The notes: generated by a model from the sequence alone, not told the origin. 64,000 bases of DNA from Taklimakanibacter sp049323275 (GCA_049323275.1 JBMOOM010000071.1:4631-68630); one strand, 5' to 3'; shown: positions 42,809 through 52,033, numbered from the stretch's first letter. Translations and numbers: made by a program.

Positions 42809-44197
42809 CTACAGCACCACGTAAGACGCCGCCGGGCGGCCGCGCAGCAGGCCGGCGAGGATGTCGAGGCCTTTCTGCAGCTCGGTGCGCGACGCGGTGG
42901 CGCCGCCGAGGCTCACGCGGATGGCGTGGCGCGAGGGGCCGTGGCCGACGACGAAGGCTTCCGCCGGCGTGACGGCGACGCCTTGGGTGCGGATCTGCGC
43001 GACGAAGCTTTCGGCGCGCCAGGTCTCGGGAAGCTCCAGCCACAGATGCAGGCCGGTGGGCAGCGAGCGGAAAGACTGGCCGGCGAGCGACTGAGCCGCC
43101 AATAACTGGCGCTTGCGCAACTCGTCGCGCTGCAACTGCGCCAGCTTTTCGGCGGTGCCGTCCTCGATCCAGCGATAAGCGATCTCGGCCGACAGAGACG
43201 AAGCCATCCAGGTCGTGGCGCCGAGACCGGGGATCAGGTCCTTGGCGCGGCCCGGCGGTGTGGCGATGTAGCCGATGCGCAGGCCCGGGCAGACGATCTT
43301 CGACAGGCTCGTCACATAATAGCTGTGCTCGGGCGCGAAGCTCGCGATCGAGGGCAGCGCCTGGTCGATGAAGCCGCCATAGACATCGTCCTCGATGACG
43401 ATCACATCGTGCCGCACCGCAATCTCGGCAATGGCCCTGCGGCGTTCGACCGGCATCACCGCCAGGGTCGGGCTCTGATGATTGGGACAGCAGATCAGCG
43501 CGCGCAACGGTCCGCTTCGGCAGGCCGCCTCGAAGGCTTCCGGGATGAGACCTTCCGCATCGATCGGAAGCCCGCGCAAGGTGAGATGCCGGTTGGCGGC
43601 GAGAAACTTGATGCCGGGATCGGTAAGCTCCTCGGCGGCGATGGTCTCGCCGGGCTGGATCAACGCCGAGAGAATGACCGATACGCCCTGCTGGCCGCCA
43701 TTCACGATGACGATGTCGTCGGCGAAGGCCGTGACTCCGCGGGCAGCGAGCCAGCGCGCGGCGGCTTCGCGATGCTCGGGCATGCCGACCCAGTCGCGAT
43801 GATAGGGCAAAAGCAACGGCAGGCGCGGACCGTCGGCGATCGCCCGCATGGCCACGCCCATCGCCTGCTCCTGCGCCGGCAATTGCACCGGGCAATTGAA
43901 GGTGAGGTCGATGAGATCGCTCTGGGCGCGATTGGGCTCGAGGCGCGAAATGTCGGAGGCGCGGGATGAGATGAAGGTGCCGCGCCCGACCTCGCCCTCG
44001 ATCAGATGACGGCGCGCCGCCAGCGCATAGGCCTTGCTGACGGTCGAGACCGACAGCTGCAGACGCCAGGCGAGCTCGCGATGGGTGGGCAGCCGGTCGC
44101 CCGGGCGCAATTTGCCGGCGGTGACATCGTCGGCCATCGCATCGGCGATGGCGACATAGATGCGGCCCGGTCTCGATCTGTAATCAGGAACCCACAC
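42809..44197 (-). CDS. MocR/GabR-type regulator (GntR winged helix fused to PLP aminotransferase fold)
   Basis: 462 aa from GTG 44197. N-terminal GntR HTH, residues 10-75 (GRIYVAIADAMADDVTAGKL, LAWRLQLSVSTVSKAYAL), then a class I aminotransferase-like domain: IVNGGQQGVSVILSALIQPG, EDDVYGGFI, and the PLP lysine in SLSKIVCPGLRIGYI. Such regulators sense an amino compound through PLP. Divergent from the polyamine-type ABC transporter and catabolic genes; a 9-nt inverted repeat overlaps the promoter between them. So the inducer is probably the imported amine or its aldehyde. Confidence 0.94.
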   Translation of the reverse strand: MWVPDYRSRPGRIYVAIADAMADDVTAGKLRPGDRLPTHRELAWRLQLSVSTVSKAYALAARRHLIEGEVGRGTFISSRASDISRLEPNRAQSDLIDLTFNCPVQLPAQEQAMGVAMRAIADGPRLPLLLPYHRDWVGMPEHREAAARWLAARGVTAFADDIVIVNGGQQGVSVILSALIQPGETIAAEELTDPGIKFLAANRHLTLRGLPIDAEGLIPEAFEAACRSGPLRALICCPNHQSPTLAVMPVERRRAIAEIAVRHDVIVIEDDVYGGFIDQALPSIASFAPEHSYYVTSLSKIVCPGLRIGYIATPPGRAKDLIPGLGATTWMASSLSAEIAYRWIEDGTAEKLAQLQRDELRKRQLLAAQSLAGQSFRSLPTGLHLWLELPETWRAESFVAQIRTQGVAVTPAEAFVVGHGPSRHAIRVSLGGATASRTELQKGLDILAGLLRGRPAASYVVL

Positions 44198-44289
44198 AAT
44201 AGGCGCCGTCCGAAGGTGGAAAGGGTGCGCAGGCTAATCCGCGCGCCATACAATGTCCAGAAGGCCAAGTGAATCAAAGCTCTTATGTC

Positions 44290-44334
44290 GCAGGACAATA
44301 TAGCAATTGACCTGCTTGTCCTGCTCTCTATTTT
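44290..44334 (+). promoter_or_regulatory. Candidate promoter and MocR operator before the PotABCD-like operon
   Basis: Promoter TTGACC (44307-44312), 16-nt spacer, TATTTT (44329-44334). Overlapping it is a perfect 9-nt inverted repeat, GCAGGACAA (44290-44298) and TTGTCCTGC (44316-44324), 26 bp centre to centre. The placement, with one arm inside the promoter spacer, fits a regulator that represses or activates from this site. Confidence 0.55.
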
Positions 44335-44406
44335 CCGATTGCACGCCTTGCCTGAAGGATACGTCCGCAAGGCCCAAAAATCCAAGAACCACGGAGGGAG
44401 TGGACC

Positions 44407-45465
44407 ATGCCGATTTGCCTAAACCGTCATCGTGCCAGGAAATTCGGGCGCTTCGCCTTGCCCGTCGCGATCAGCGCGCTGCTCGCCACCTCGGCGCTCG
44501 CCGCCGATCAGATCACCATCTCGTCCTGGGGCGGCAACTACCAGGAAGCGATCTCGAAAGCGATCTGGCAGCCGACCGCCAAGGAGCTCGGCATCACCAT
44601 CCTCGAGGATTCGACCAACGGCCTCGCCGATGTGCGCGCCCAGGTGACCGCCAACAGCGTGCTGTGGGACATCACCGAGCTCACCATCGACGGCTGCGCC
44701 CAGGGCCAGACCGAAGGCCTGTTCGAGACGATCGACTACAACGTGGTGAAGTCGGAAGGCTTCGACCCCGTCGTGGTGCAGCCGACCTATATCGCCTTCA
44801 ACTATTATTCCAATGTGATCGGCTGGAGCACCGAGAAATTCGGCGATGCCGGACCGCAGAGCTGGGCCGATTTCTGGAATGTCGAGAAATTCCCCGGCCG
44901 GCGCTCGCTGCGCAACGATCCGGCGGAAGTGCTGGAGGCTGCCCTTCTCGCCGACGGCGTCGAGCCGGCAAAGCTCTATCCGCTCGATCTCGACCGCGCC
45001 TTCAAGAGCCTCGAGAAGATCAAGCCGAGCATCTCGGTCTGGTGGTCGTCGGGCGCGCAGGCGGCACAGCTCGTGGCCGACGGTGAAGTCGACATGATCG
45101 GCGCCTGGAACGGGCGCATCAGCGCGGCGATCGCGGCGGGCGCCAAATACAAATTCACCTTCAATCAGGGACTGCTCATCGCCGACTGCCTGGCGATCCC
45201 CAAGGGGGTGAAGAACAAGGACCTGGCGATGAAGGCGCTGGCCAAGGCGGTGTCGCCCGAGATCCTCGCCAATATCCCGCAATATATCGATTACGGTCCG
45301 GCCAACTCCAAATCCTACGACACCGGCAAGATTCCGCCGGAACTCGCCAAGACGCTGAACACGGCGCCGGAAAATGCCGCCAAGCAGGCGATCGTGCGTG
45401 GCGACTGGTGGGGCGAACATGGACAGGAAGCCCGCGACCGGTGGGCGAAGTTCATCAATCAGTGA
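44407..45465 (+). CDS. ABC transporter substrate-binding protein, PotD/polyamine class
   Basis: 352 aa with a signal peptide (RFALPVAISALLATSALAA, cleavage after ALA). Begins mature DQITISSWGGNYQEA, the PotD/spermidine-putrescine-like start, with IAFNYYSNVIGWSTEKF and SVWWSSGAQAAQLVADGEVD in the middle. GGAGGGAGTG precedes ATG. The ligand is probably a charged amine or amino acid derivative; the M24, DAO and BKACE genes downstream support a nitrogen compound. Confidence 0.92.
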   Translation: MPICLNRHRARKFGRFALPVAISALLATSALAADQITISSWGGNYQEAISKAIWQPTAKELGITILEDSTNGLADVRAQVTANSVLWDITELTIDGCAQGQTEGLFETIDYNVVKSEGFDPVVVQPTYIAFNYYSNVIGWSTEKFGDAGPQSWADFWNVEKFPGRRSLRNDPAEVLEAALLADGVEPAKLYPLDLDRAFKSLEKIKPSISVWWSSGAQAAQLVADGEVDMIGAWNGRISAAIAAGAKYKFTFNQGLLIADCLAIPKGVKNKDLAMKALAKAVSPEILANIPQYIDYGPANSKSYDTGKIPPELAKTLNTAPENAAKQAIVRGDWWGEHGQEARDRWAKFINQ

Positions 45466-45491
45466 ACTGCGACTGACGCCCTCTCAAATAC

Positions 45492-45622
45492 CTCCCCTTC
45501 TCCCGCGCGCGGGAGAAGGTGGCCGAAGGCCGGATGAGGGTGTCCTTCGCGCAGCATGTACTGAACCAACACCCTCACCCGCCCTGTCGGGCACCCTCTC
45601 CCGCAAGCGGGAGAGGGGGAAA
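45492..45622. repeat. Double-hairpin palindromic repeat, copy 2 of 3, inside an ABC operon
   Basis: CTCCCCTTCTCCC...GGGAGAAGGTGGCCGAAGG on the left, CCCGCCCTGTCGGGC and CACCCTCTCCC...GGGAGAGGGGG on the right. It lies between the binding-protein stop and the ATPase start. In this place a stable structure could protect the binding-protein mRNA and lower expression of the membrane components. Confidence 0.8.
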
Positions 45623-45633
45623 GTTCGGAAGCA

Positions 45634-46722
45634 GTGACCAGCACTACGCAAAAATCCGGCGTTCCGATCACGATCAGGCAGCTGGTCAAGACCTATGGGT
45701 CCTACCGCGCCCTCGATTCCCTCGACCTCGACATCGCAGGCGGCGAGTTCCTGACGCTGCTCGGGCCGTCGGGCTCGGGCAAGTCGACATTGCTGATGGC
45801 GATCGCCGGCTTCATCCGGCCCGATTCCGGTCTGCTGCAGTTCGGCGCCACCGACGTCACGCGGCTCGAGCCGCATCGGCGCAATATCGGCGTCGTCTTC
45901 CAGAATTACGCACTCTTCCCGCATATGACCGTGGCGCAGAATGTCGCCTATCCGCTGAAGCTGCGCGCTGTCGGCAAGGCCGAAATCGACAAGCGCGTGC
46001 AATGGGCGCTGGCGCTCGTGAAGCTCGACGGCTTCGGCGACCGCTCCATCCACCAGCTCTCGGGCGGCCAGCGCCAGCGCGTGGCGCTCGCCCGCGCCGT
46101 CGTCTTCGAGCCGAGCGTGCTGCTCATGGACGAGCCGCTCTCGGCCCTCGACAAGAAATTGCGCGAGCATATGCAGATCGAGATCCGCCGCCTGCATGAG
46201 ACGCTCGGCGTCACCACCATCTATGTGACGCATGACCAGCGCGAGGCGCTGACCATGTCGGACCGCATCGCCGTCATCAATCACGGCCGCTTCGCCCAGC
46301 TCGGCGCGCCCAAGGCGCTTTATGAGAAGCCGGCCAGCCGCTTCGTCGCCGAGTTCATCGGCGATGCGACGCTGCTGCCGCTCGATGCCGGCGAGAGGCA
46401 GCCGACTTTCCGCGGCCGCGCGGTGAAGACCGAGGAGAGGCCGAAAGAGAACGCCTCCTATATCGTGCTCCGGCCGGAAAAGATCCGCCTTCTCGGCAAG
46501 ACGGAAGACGCGGGCTGGAACCGCTTCGCCGGCACGCTCGACGACATCGTCTATCAGGGCGAAAGCGTGCTGCTGTCGGTCCGGCTCGAAGGCGGTGAGA
46601 CCTTGTTCCTGCGCCAGCCCACCGATCAGCAGAGCCTCGCGGCGCTGCCGCGGCGCAACGAGCCGGTGGAAGTAGGGCTTCATGCGCAGGACACGCTGAT
46701 CGTGCCGGAAGAGGCCGCGTGA
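45634..46722 (+). CDS. ABC transporter ATP-binding protein, PotA class
   Basis: 362 aa from GTG 45634. Walker A GPSGSGKST, Q-loop FQNYALFPHM, signature LSGGQRQR, Walker B VLLMDEPLSALDKK, H-loop YVTHDQREA; TOBE-type C-terminal domain from about residue 265 (SYIVLRPEKIRLLG). Overlaps the first permease start (TGATG). Confidence 0.95.
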   Translation: MTSTTQKSGVPITIRQLVKTYGSYRALDSLDLDIAGGEFLTLLGPSGSGKSTLLMAIAGFIRPDSGLLQFGATDVTRLEPHRRNIGVVFQNYALFPHMTVAQNVAYPLKLRAVGKAEIDKRVQWALALVKLDGFGDRSIHQLSGGQRQRVALARAVVFEPSVLLMDEPLSALDKKLREHMQIEIRRLHETLGVTTIYVTHDQREALTMSDRIAVINHGRFAQLGAPKALYEKPASRFVAEFIGDATLLPLDAGERQPTFRGRAVKTEERPKENASYIVLRPEKIRLLGKTEDAGWNRFAGTLDDIVYQGESVLLSVRLEGGETLFLRQPTDQQSLAALPRRNEPVEVGLHAQDTLIVPEEAA

Positions 46723-47594
46723 TGACGCCGCATGCGGCCGAGGCGATGGAGGGCGATGCCCGGCGCCAGCGCTGGCGGCTCCTGGCGCTGTCGAGCCCGG
46801 CCTTCCTTCTCGTCCTCATCGTGCTGCTCATTCCGGTCGGCTGGCTGTTCTTCCTCTCCTTCATGGACAAGGACGGCTTCACCTTCGCCAACTATGCCAG
46901 GCTGTGGCAGAATCAGGCCTATTTCGAGATCTTCCGCGTCACCTTCTGGTCGAGCTTCCTGGTCACCGTCCTCACCGTGGTGCTGGGCTATCCGCTCGCC
47001 TACCTCCTGTCGCAACTGCCGCGCCGCCTTGCCATCATCGGCCTCACCGTGGTGCTGCTGCCGTTCTGGACGTCGCTGCTGGTGCGCACCTATGCCTGGC
47101 TGGTGCTGCTGCAGCGCAAGGGCCTCGTCAATTCGATGCTGATGTCGCTCGGCATCATCGATGAGCCGTTGAACCTGGTCTACAACATGTCGGGCGTGGT
47201 GATCGGCATGGTGCATATCATGCTGCCTTTCATGGTGCTGCCGCTCTATGCCACCATGCGCGCGATCGATCCCGGCCTGATGCGCGCCGCGATCAGCCTC
47301 GGCGCCCCGCGCCGCAAGGCGTTCTTCACCATCTTCGCGCCGCTGTCGCTGCCCGGTCTCATCGCCGGCAGCCTGCTCGTCTTCATCTATTGCCTCGGCT
47401 TCTACATCACGCCGCAAGTGCTGGGCGGGGGGCGCATCAATCTCGTCTCGATGAAGATCCTGGAGAACGCCACCATCTATTCCGACTGGGGTGCGGCTTC
47501 CGCCCTCGGCGTCGTGCTGCTGGTGGTGACGCTGCTCCTCTTCAAGGCGATCCAGATGATCGTGCCGGTCGACCGGCTGATGGGCAGGTCGTGA
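46722..47594 (+). CDS. ABC transporter permease, PotB class
   Basis: 290 aa from ATG 46722 (a GTG at 46719 would add one Met). Six membrane spans; SSPAFLLVLIVLLIPVGWLF, SLLVRTYAWLVLLQRKGLVN and the EAA-type loop LMRAAISLGAPRRKAFFTIF. Its stop overlaps the next permease start (TGATG), so the pair is coupled. Confidence 0.94.
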   Translation: MTPHAAEAMEGDARRQRWRLLALSSPAFLLVLIVLLIPVGWLFFLSFMDKDGFTFANYARLWQNQAYFEIFRVTFWSSFLVTVLTVVLGYPLAYLLSQLPRRLAIIGLTVVLLPFWTSLLVRTYAWLVLLQRKGLVNSMLMSLGIIDEPLNLVYNMSGVVIGMVHIMLPFMVLPLYATMRAIDPGLMRAAISLGAPRRKAFFTIFAPLSLPGLIAGSLLVFIYCLGFYITPQVLGGGRINLVSMKILENATIYSDWGAASALGVVLLVVTLLLFKAIQMIVPVDRLMGRS

Positions 47595-48412
47595 TGATGG
47601 ACATGGACTCGGATCCGACCGTCAATCACTGGCGCCGCCTGTGGCTCTATCTCTATTGCCTGGCGGTCGCGATCTTCCTTTTGGCGCCCATCCTGGTCGT
47701 CATTCCGATGTCCTTCTCGCCGTCGGAGTTCCTCGAATTCCCGCCGAGCGCGCTGTCGCTGCGCTGGTATCAGAGCCTCGTCAACAGCGCCGAATGGACG
47801 GGCGCGGCGATCATCTCGCTGAAAGCGGCGGTGCTCACCGTTCTGGTCGCGACCCCGCTCGGCATCGCCGCCTCCTACGGCCTGCAATACTCCGAGATGG
47901 GCATCGCCAGGCTGGTGCGCTCGGCGCTCATCGTTCCGCTGATCGTGCCGGTGATCATCGTCGCCATCGGCGTGTTCTATCTCTTCGCCCGGCTCAACCT
48001 CGTCAACACGCTGACCGGCCTGGTGCTCGCCCATAGCGTGCTGGCGCTGCCTTTCGTCATCGTGGTGGTGAGCGCCGGGCTGCAGCGTTTCGATCCCAAT
48101 CAGGAGCTCGTCGCCCGCTCGCTCGGCGCCTCGCGGCTCAAAGCCTTCATGACGGTGACGCTGCCGCAGATCCGCCCCTCGGTGATGTCGGCGGCGCTGT
48201 TCGCCTTCATCACCTCCTTCGACGAGGTGGTGGTGGCGCTCTTCGTGTCGCGCGGGCCGTCTTCGACCCTGACCCGCAAGATGTTCACCTCGCTCCGCGA
48301 TCAGGTGAGCCCGGCGATCGCCGCCATTTCCACCATCCTCATCCTCATCACCTTCCTTCTCGCCATGGTCGCGCTGGCTTCGGCGCGCGGCGACAAGCCG
48401 CAGAAATCCTGA
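47594..48412 (+). CDS. ABC transporter permease, PotC class
   Basis: 272 aa from ATG 47594 (MMDMDSDPTVNHW). Six spans; FSPSEFLEFPPSALSLRWYQ is typical of PotC, and the EAA loop reads ELVARSLGASRLKAFMTVTL. Last transport gene; the M24-family gene follows after 19 bp. Confidence 0.94.
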   Translation: MMDMDSDPTVNHWRRLWLYLYCLAVAIFLLAPILVVIPMSFSPSEFLEFPPSALSLRWYQSLVNSAEWTGAAIISLKAAVLTVLVATPLGIAASYGLQYSEMGIARLVRSALIVPLIVPVIIVAIGVFYLFARLNLVNTLTGLVLAHSVLALPFVIVVVSAGLQRFDPNQELVARSLGASRLKAFMTVTLPQIRPSVMSAALFAFITSFDEVVVALFVSRGPSSTLTRKMFTSLRDQVSPAIAAISTILILITFLLAMVALASARGDKPQKS

Positions 48413-48431
48413 TTCTTCATCCATAGGGGCC

Positions 48432-49598
48432 ATGATGCACGCCAAATCCGCCGTCTTCTCCATCGACGAACATAAAGAGCGCTTCAGCCGCGCCCGCGCC
48501 GCGCTGAAAAGCGCCAAGCTCGATGCCTGCCTGATGGTGGCGCCGGAGAATGTCTATTATGTCGGCGGCTATGAGACCTGGGTAGGCGTCAACAGCCCGC
48601 AATTCCTCGTCTTCACCGCCAAGGAAGACGCCCCGACGCTGATCCTGCGCAATGTCGATCTGGCGCTGGCGCGCGAGACGACCTGGGTCCAGGACATCCG
48701 CACCTATCATCTCCATACCGACAGCGTTCCTGACCTCGTGAAGAAAGTGCTGAAGGAGAAGGGCCTGACCGGCGGCCGGCTCGGCATCGAATTCCAGTCC
48801 TATGCGCTGCCGCACGGCATGGCGCTCACACTGAAAGACGCGCTGCCCAAATTCGACCTCACCGACGCGACCGATCTCTTCGGCGATCTGCGCCTCGCCA
48901 AATCGCCGGCCGAGATCGACATGCTGCGCGCCGCCGGCAAATTCGCGCAGATCGGCCTCACCGCCGCGAAGCGCACGCTGAAGGCCGGCATCAGCGAGAT
49001 CGAGCTCGCCGCCGAGATCGAAGGCGCCATGCGGCGGGCGGGAAGCGACTATTGGGCAATCCCGACGGAGCTCGCGAGCGGCTGGCGCTCGGCCGGCGGC
49101 CATGCGGCGCCGCGGCCGAAGAAGATCGAGCCCGGCGACCTCGTCCATGTCGAATTCGCCGGCGTCAGCAACCGCTATCACGCCGCCGCGTTGCAGACGC
49201 TCGGCGTCGGCGCGCCGCCGAAGCGCGCCGTCGAGCTTTATGACATCGCGCTCGAATCGCTCAAAGCCGGGCTCGCCGCGACCAGGCCGGGCGCCCGCGT
49301 CGATGCGATCGAGGAAGCCTCGCTCGAGCCGCTGCGCCAGCATGGACTCGAGCATGCCGCGATGATGCGCTTCGGCTATGGGCTCGGCATCGCCTATCCG
49401 CCGATCTGGCTCGAGACCCTGCAGATCAGCCGCGGCTTCGACCGCGTGCTCCAGCCCGGCATGGTCTTCGTGCTGCATTCCTGCCTCGAGCTTCCCGACG
49501 AGGAACTCGGCGTCGTGCAGGGCGGCACCTATCTGCTGAAAGAGGATGAGCTCGAAATGCTGGCGGGCGCCGGCGACGTCGATCTGATCCGCGTCTGA
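48432..49598 (+). CDS. M24 (pita-bread) family hydrolase, creatinase / ectoine-hydrolase-like, no metal ligands
   Basis: 388 aa. N-terminal creatinase domain (residues 15-150, LDACLMVAPENVYYVGGYET) and C-terminal pita-bread domain (DMLRAAGKFAQIGLTAAK onward). The five metal ligands of aminopeptidase P/MetAP are replaced: GDLVHVEFAGVSNRYHAA instead of the D-x(10)-D pair, FGYGLGIAYPP where the metal His would be, and MVFVLHSCLEL where a Glu is expected. That pattern is like creatinase and ectoine hydrolase, which cleave C-N bonds without metal. It probably opens a cyclic or amidino nitrogen compound delivered by the PotABCD-like importer. Database names such as Xaa-Pro peptidase would mislead. 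Confidence 0.85.
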   Translation: MMHAKSAVFSIDEHKERFSRARAALKSAKLDACLMVAPENVYYVGGYETWVGVNSPQFLVFTAKEDAPTLILRNVDLALARETTWVQDIRTYHLHTDSVPDLVKKVLKEKGLTGGRLGIEFQSYALPHGMALTLKDALPKFDLTDATDLFGDLRLAKSPAEIDMLRAAGKFAQIGLTAAKRTLKAGISEIELAAEIEGAMRRAGSDYWAIPTELASGWRSAGGHAAPRPKKIEPGDLVHVEFAGVSNRYHAAALQTLGVGAPPKRAVELYDIALESLKAGLAATRPGARVDAIEEASLEPLRQHGLEHAAMMRFGYGLGIAYPPIWLETLQISRGFDRVLQPGMVFVLHSCLELPDEELGVVQGGTYLLKEDELEMLAGAGDVDLIRV

Positions 49599-49600
49599 CC

Positions 49601-50926
49601 ATGCCGATATTACTCGATCCCGTCGCCTCCGACGCAACGCCGCCGAAGCGCACCGATGTGGCGGTCATCGGCGGCGGCATCATCGGCGCCGCCACCGCGT
49701 ATTTCCTGGCCGAGAAGGGCGTGTCGGTGCTGCTCTGCGAGAAGGGCGAGATCGGGGCCGAGCAGTCGGGCCGCAATTGGGGCTGGTGCCGGACCATGGG
49801 GCGCGACCTGCGCGAGATGCCGCTGGCGCAGGAATCCTTACGCCTGTGGCGCGGATTGTCGGCGCGCATCGGCGCCGAGACCGGATTCAAGCAGACCGGC
49901 ACCCTTTATATCTGTCCGGATGCGAAGACGCTGGCGAAGCGCGAGGCGTGGCTCGCCCAGGCGCAAGCCTACAATGTGTCGTCGCGCATTTTGCGCGGCA
50001 CCCAAGTCAACGAAACGCTCAGCGGGGCCGCCGGACAATGGGCGGGCGCCCTCTTCACCCCCGATGACGGCGTGGCCGAGCCGCATATGGCGGCGCCGGC
50101 CCTGGCGCATGCGGCGCGCCGGCGCGGCGCCTCGATCATGACCAACTGCGCGGCGCGCTCGATCGATGTGAGCGCCGGACGCGTTTCCGGCATCGTCACC
50201 GAGAAAGGCCGCGTCGCCTGCTCCAGCGTGGTGCTGGCGGGCGGCGTGTGGTCGTCACTTTTCTGCAAGAGCCTGAATCTGCGCCTGCCGCAGCTGAAGG
50301 TTCTCGCCTCGGTGCTGCGCACCGCGCCCACCGACAAAGGCCCCGGACCCGCCGCCTGGGGACCTGGCCTGTCGCTGCGCAAGAGGCTCGATGGCGGCTA
50401 TACGGTGTCGCATGGCAGCGTGATCGCCGATATCGTCCCCGACAGCTTCCGCTATTTCCGCGATTTCCTGCCGCTGCTCCGGATGGAATGGAGCGGCATC
50501 GAATTGCGCGGCGGCAAGAGCTTCTTCGAGGAAGCAGGCTACGGGCGCTACTGGACCAAGGACGCGCCCTCGCCCTTCGAGCGCCGGCGCGTGCTCGATC
50601 CGGCACCTTCGCCGCATGATCTGGCGCGGGCGCGGCGGAATCTCGAAGCCAGCTTTCCGGCGTTCAAAAATGTGCCGACGCAAGCGAGCTGGGGCGGCTT
50701 GATCGACGCGACGCCGGATATATTGCCGGTGATCTCCGGCGCCGCCGGACTTCCGGGCTTTTACATTTCGACCGGCTATTCCGGCCATGGCTTCGGCATC
50801 GGACCCGGCGCCGGACTGCTCACCGCGCAGATGGTGACCGGCGAGAAGCCGGTGGTCGATCCCGAACCCTTCCGCTTCTCGCGTTTCAGCGACGGCAGCG
50901 ATGTCAGGCCGCGGACGGGATTGTAA
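49601..50926 (+). CDS. FAD-dependent D-amino-acid/glycine oxidase family oxidoreductase (DAO)
   Basis: 441 aa. N-terminal Rossmann FAD motif VAVIGGGIIGAATAYFLAEK with the acidic end of strand 2 (LLCEKGEIGAEQSGRNWGW), and C-terminal YISTGYSGHGFGIGPGAG. This family oxidises secondary or tertiary amines and amino acids, such as sarcosine, N-methylated or D-amino acids. It starts 2 bp after the M24 gene, so it likely acts on the M24 product. Oxygen or an electron carrier may be the acceptor. Confidence 0.92.
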   Translation: MPILLDPVASDATPPKRTDVAVIGGGIIGAATAYFLAEKGVSVLLCEKGEIGAEQSGRNWGWCRTMGRDLREMPLAQESLRLWRGLSARIGAETGFKQTGTLYICPDAKTLAKREAWLAQAQAYNVSSRILRGTQVNETLSGAAGQWAGALFTPDDGVAEPHMAAPALAHAARRRGASIMTNCAARSIDVSAGRVSGIVTEKGRVACSSVVLAGGVWSSLFCKSLNLRLPQLKVLASVLRTAPTDKGPGPAAWGPGLSLRKRLDGGYTVSHGSVIADIVPDSFRYFRDFLPLLRMEWSGIELRGGKSFFEEAGYGRYWTKDAPSPFERRRVLDPAPSPHDLARARRNLEASFPAFKNVPTQASWGGLIDATPDILPVISGAAGLPGFYISTGYSGHGFGIGPGAGLLTAQMVTGEKPVVDPEPFRFSRFSDGSDVRPRTGL

Positions 50927-51006
50927 GGAAGCCGCGCTCTCCGTCCCTCCGCAACGATTATTCCATCGGTGAGTTTGATGATACATCCGGCTCATCCGGA
51001 GGAAGA

Positions 51007-51849
51007 ATGGCCGAAAACCCCACAGCCTTGCCGCCCGTATCGATCACCAACGCGCCCAATGGCGGGCGGCGCGGCAAGGCCGATCACCCGGCCCTGCCAC
51101 TGACCGCCGGCGAGCTGGCGCGGGTCGCCGCGGAATGCCTGGCGAGCGGCGCCGCGATGCTCCATCTCCATGTCCGCGACGGAGACGGCCGCCATCTTCT
51201 CGATGCCGATGCCTACCGGCAGGCGCTCGGCGCCATCGCAGCGGCAACCGGCGACCGGCTCGCCCTTCAAATCACCACGGAAGCGCTCGGGCTCTATGCA
51301 CCGGCTGAACAAATGGCCGTCACCAAGGCGGTCCGCCCCGAAGCGGTGTCGCTGGCGCTGCGCGAGCTCGCGCCCGATGCGGCTTCCGAGCCGGACTTCG
51401 CCACCTTCCTTCTGTGGCTCAGGCGCGAGAAGATCATGCCGCAGATCATCCTCTATTCGCCCGAGGAAGCCGTGCGTCTCGCGCAGATGCGGGAACGCGG
51501 CATGATCCCCTGGCAGGACGTGCCGGTGCTCTATGTGCTCGGCCGGTACAGCCCGGGCCAGTTGTCACATCCCTCCGACCTCATTGCGTTTATCGCACCG
51601 GATGCGCCGCGCTTCCGCCATTGGACGACCTGCGCCTTCGGCCGGCATGAAGCGGCGGCGGTGACGGCCGGCGCGCTGCTCGGCGGACATGTGCGCGTCG
51701 GCTTCGAGAACAATCTGCAGCTACCCGACGGGACGACCGCGGCGAGCAATGCCGAGCTCGTCGGCGTGACGGCCGACATCCTGCGCCGCTGCGGCGTCAC
51801 GCTCCTCACCGCGCCGGAGCTGAGAGACGGCTGGGCGGCGCTTCGCTGA
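51007..51849 (+). CDS. BKACE family protein (beta-keto acid cleavage enzyme, Kce-like)
   Basis: 280 aa, ATG 51007 after CGGAGGAAGA. TIM-barrel enzymes that condense a beta-keto acid with acetyl-CoA and split off acetoacetate and a new CoA ester. Seen: VSITNAPNGG start, zinc ligands in MLHLHVRDGDG (His53, His55), ALQITTEALG, and the C-terminal HVRVGFENNLQLPDG with the third ligand Glu. Its substrate is decided by residues I cannot assign. It follows the DAO gene by 80 bp on the same strand and is probably part of the same pathway, using a beta-keto carboxylate made from the imported amine. Confidence 0.9.
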   Translation: MAENPTALPPVSITNAPNGGRRGKADHPALPLTAGELARVAAECLASGAAMLHLHVRDGDGRHLLDADAYRQALGAIAAATGDRLALQITTEALGLYAPAEQMAVTKAVRPEAVSLALRELAPDAASEPDFATFLLWLRREKIMPQIILYSPEEAVRLAQMRERGMIPWQDVPVLYVLGRYSPGQLSHPSDLIAFIAPDAPRFRHWTTCAFGRHEAAAVTAGALLGGHVRVGFENNLQLPDGTTAASNAELVGVTADILRRCGVTLLTAPELRDGWAALR

Positions 51850-52033
51850 ATATTATCATACAAAACCGCCGTGTTTGCCTAAAATTTGACCAGCGCCTCA
51901 TCGCGTAACGGCATTAGTCTTTCGTCGAATGCGGCCATCTTGGCTTGCACCCGCCCGGTGGCGTTCGTATCGTTCCTGTTTCGCACATAAAGCACAAAGA
52001 CGCGAAGTGCGCGGTGGGAGGATCACGGAAGAC

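Noticed and set aside
44407..51849. Ectoine degradation (doe/eut) cluster
   Set aside because: An M24 protein and MocR regulator are suggestive, but there is no N-acetyl-diaminobutyrate deacetylase, no diaminobutyrate aminotransferase, no ectoine-type binding protein features I can confirm.
51886..51917. Promoter TTGACC before the CUT1 ATPase gene
   Set aside because: The best -10 like sequence is about 20 bp downstream, too far for a normal spacer, so not listed as a feature.
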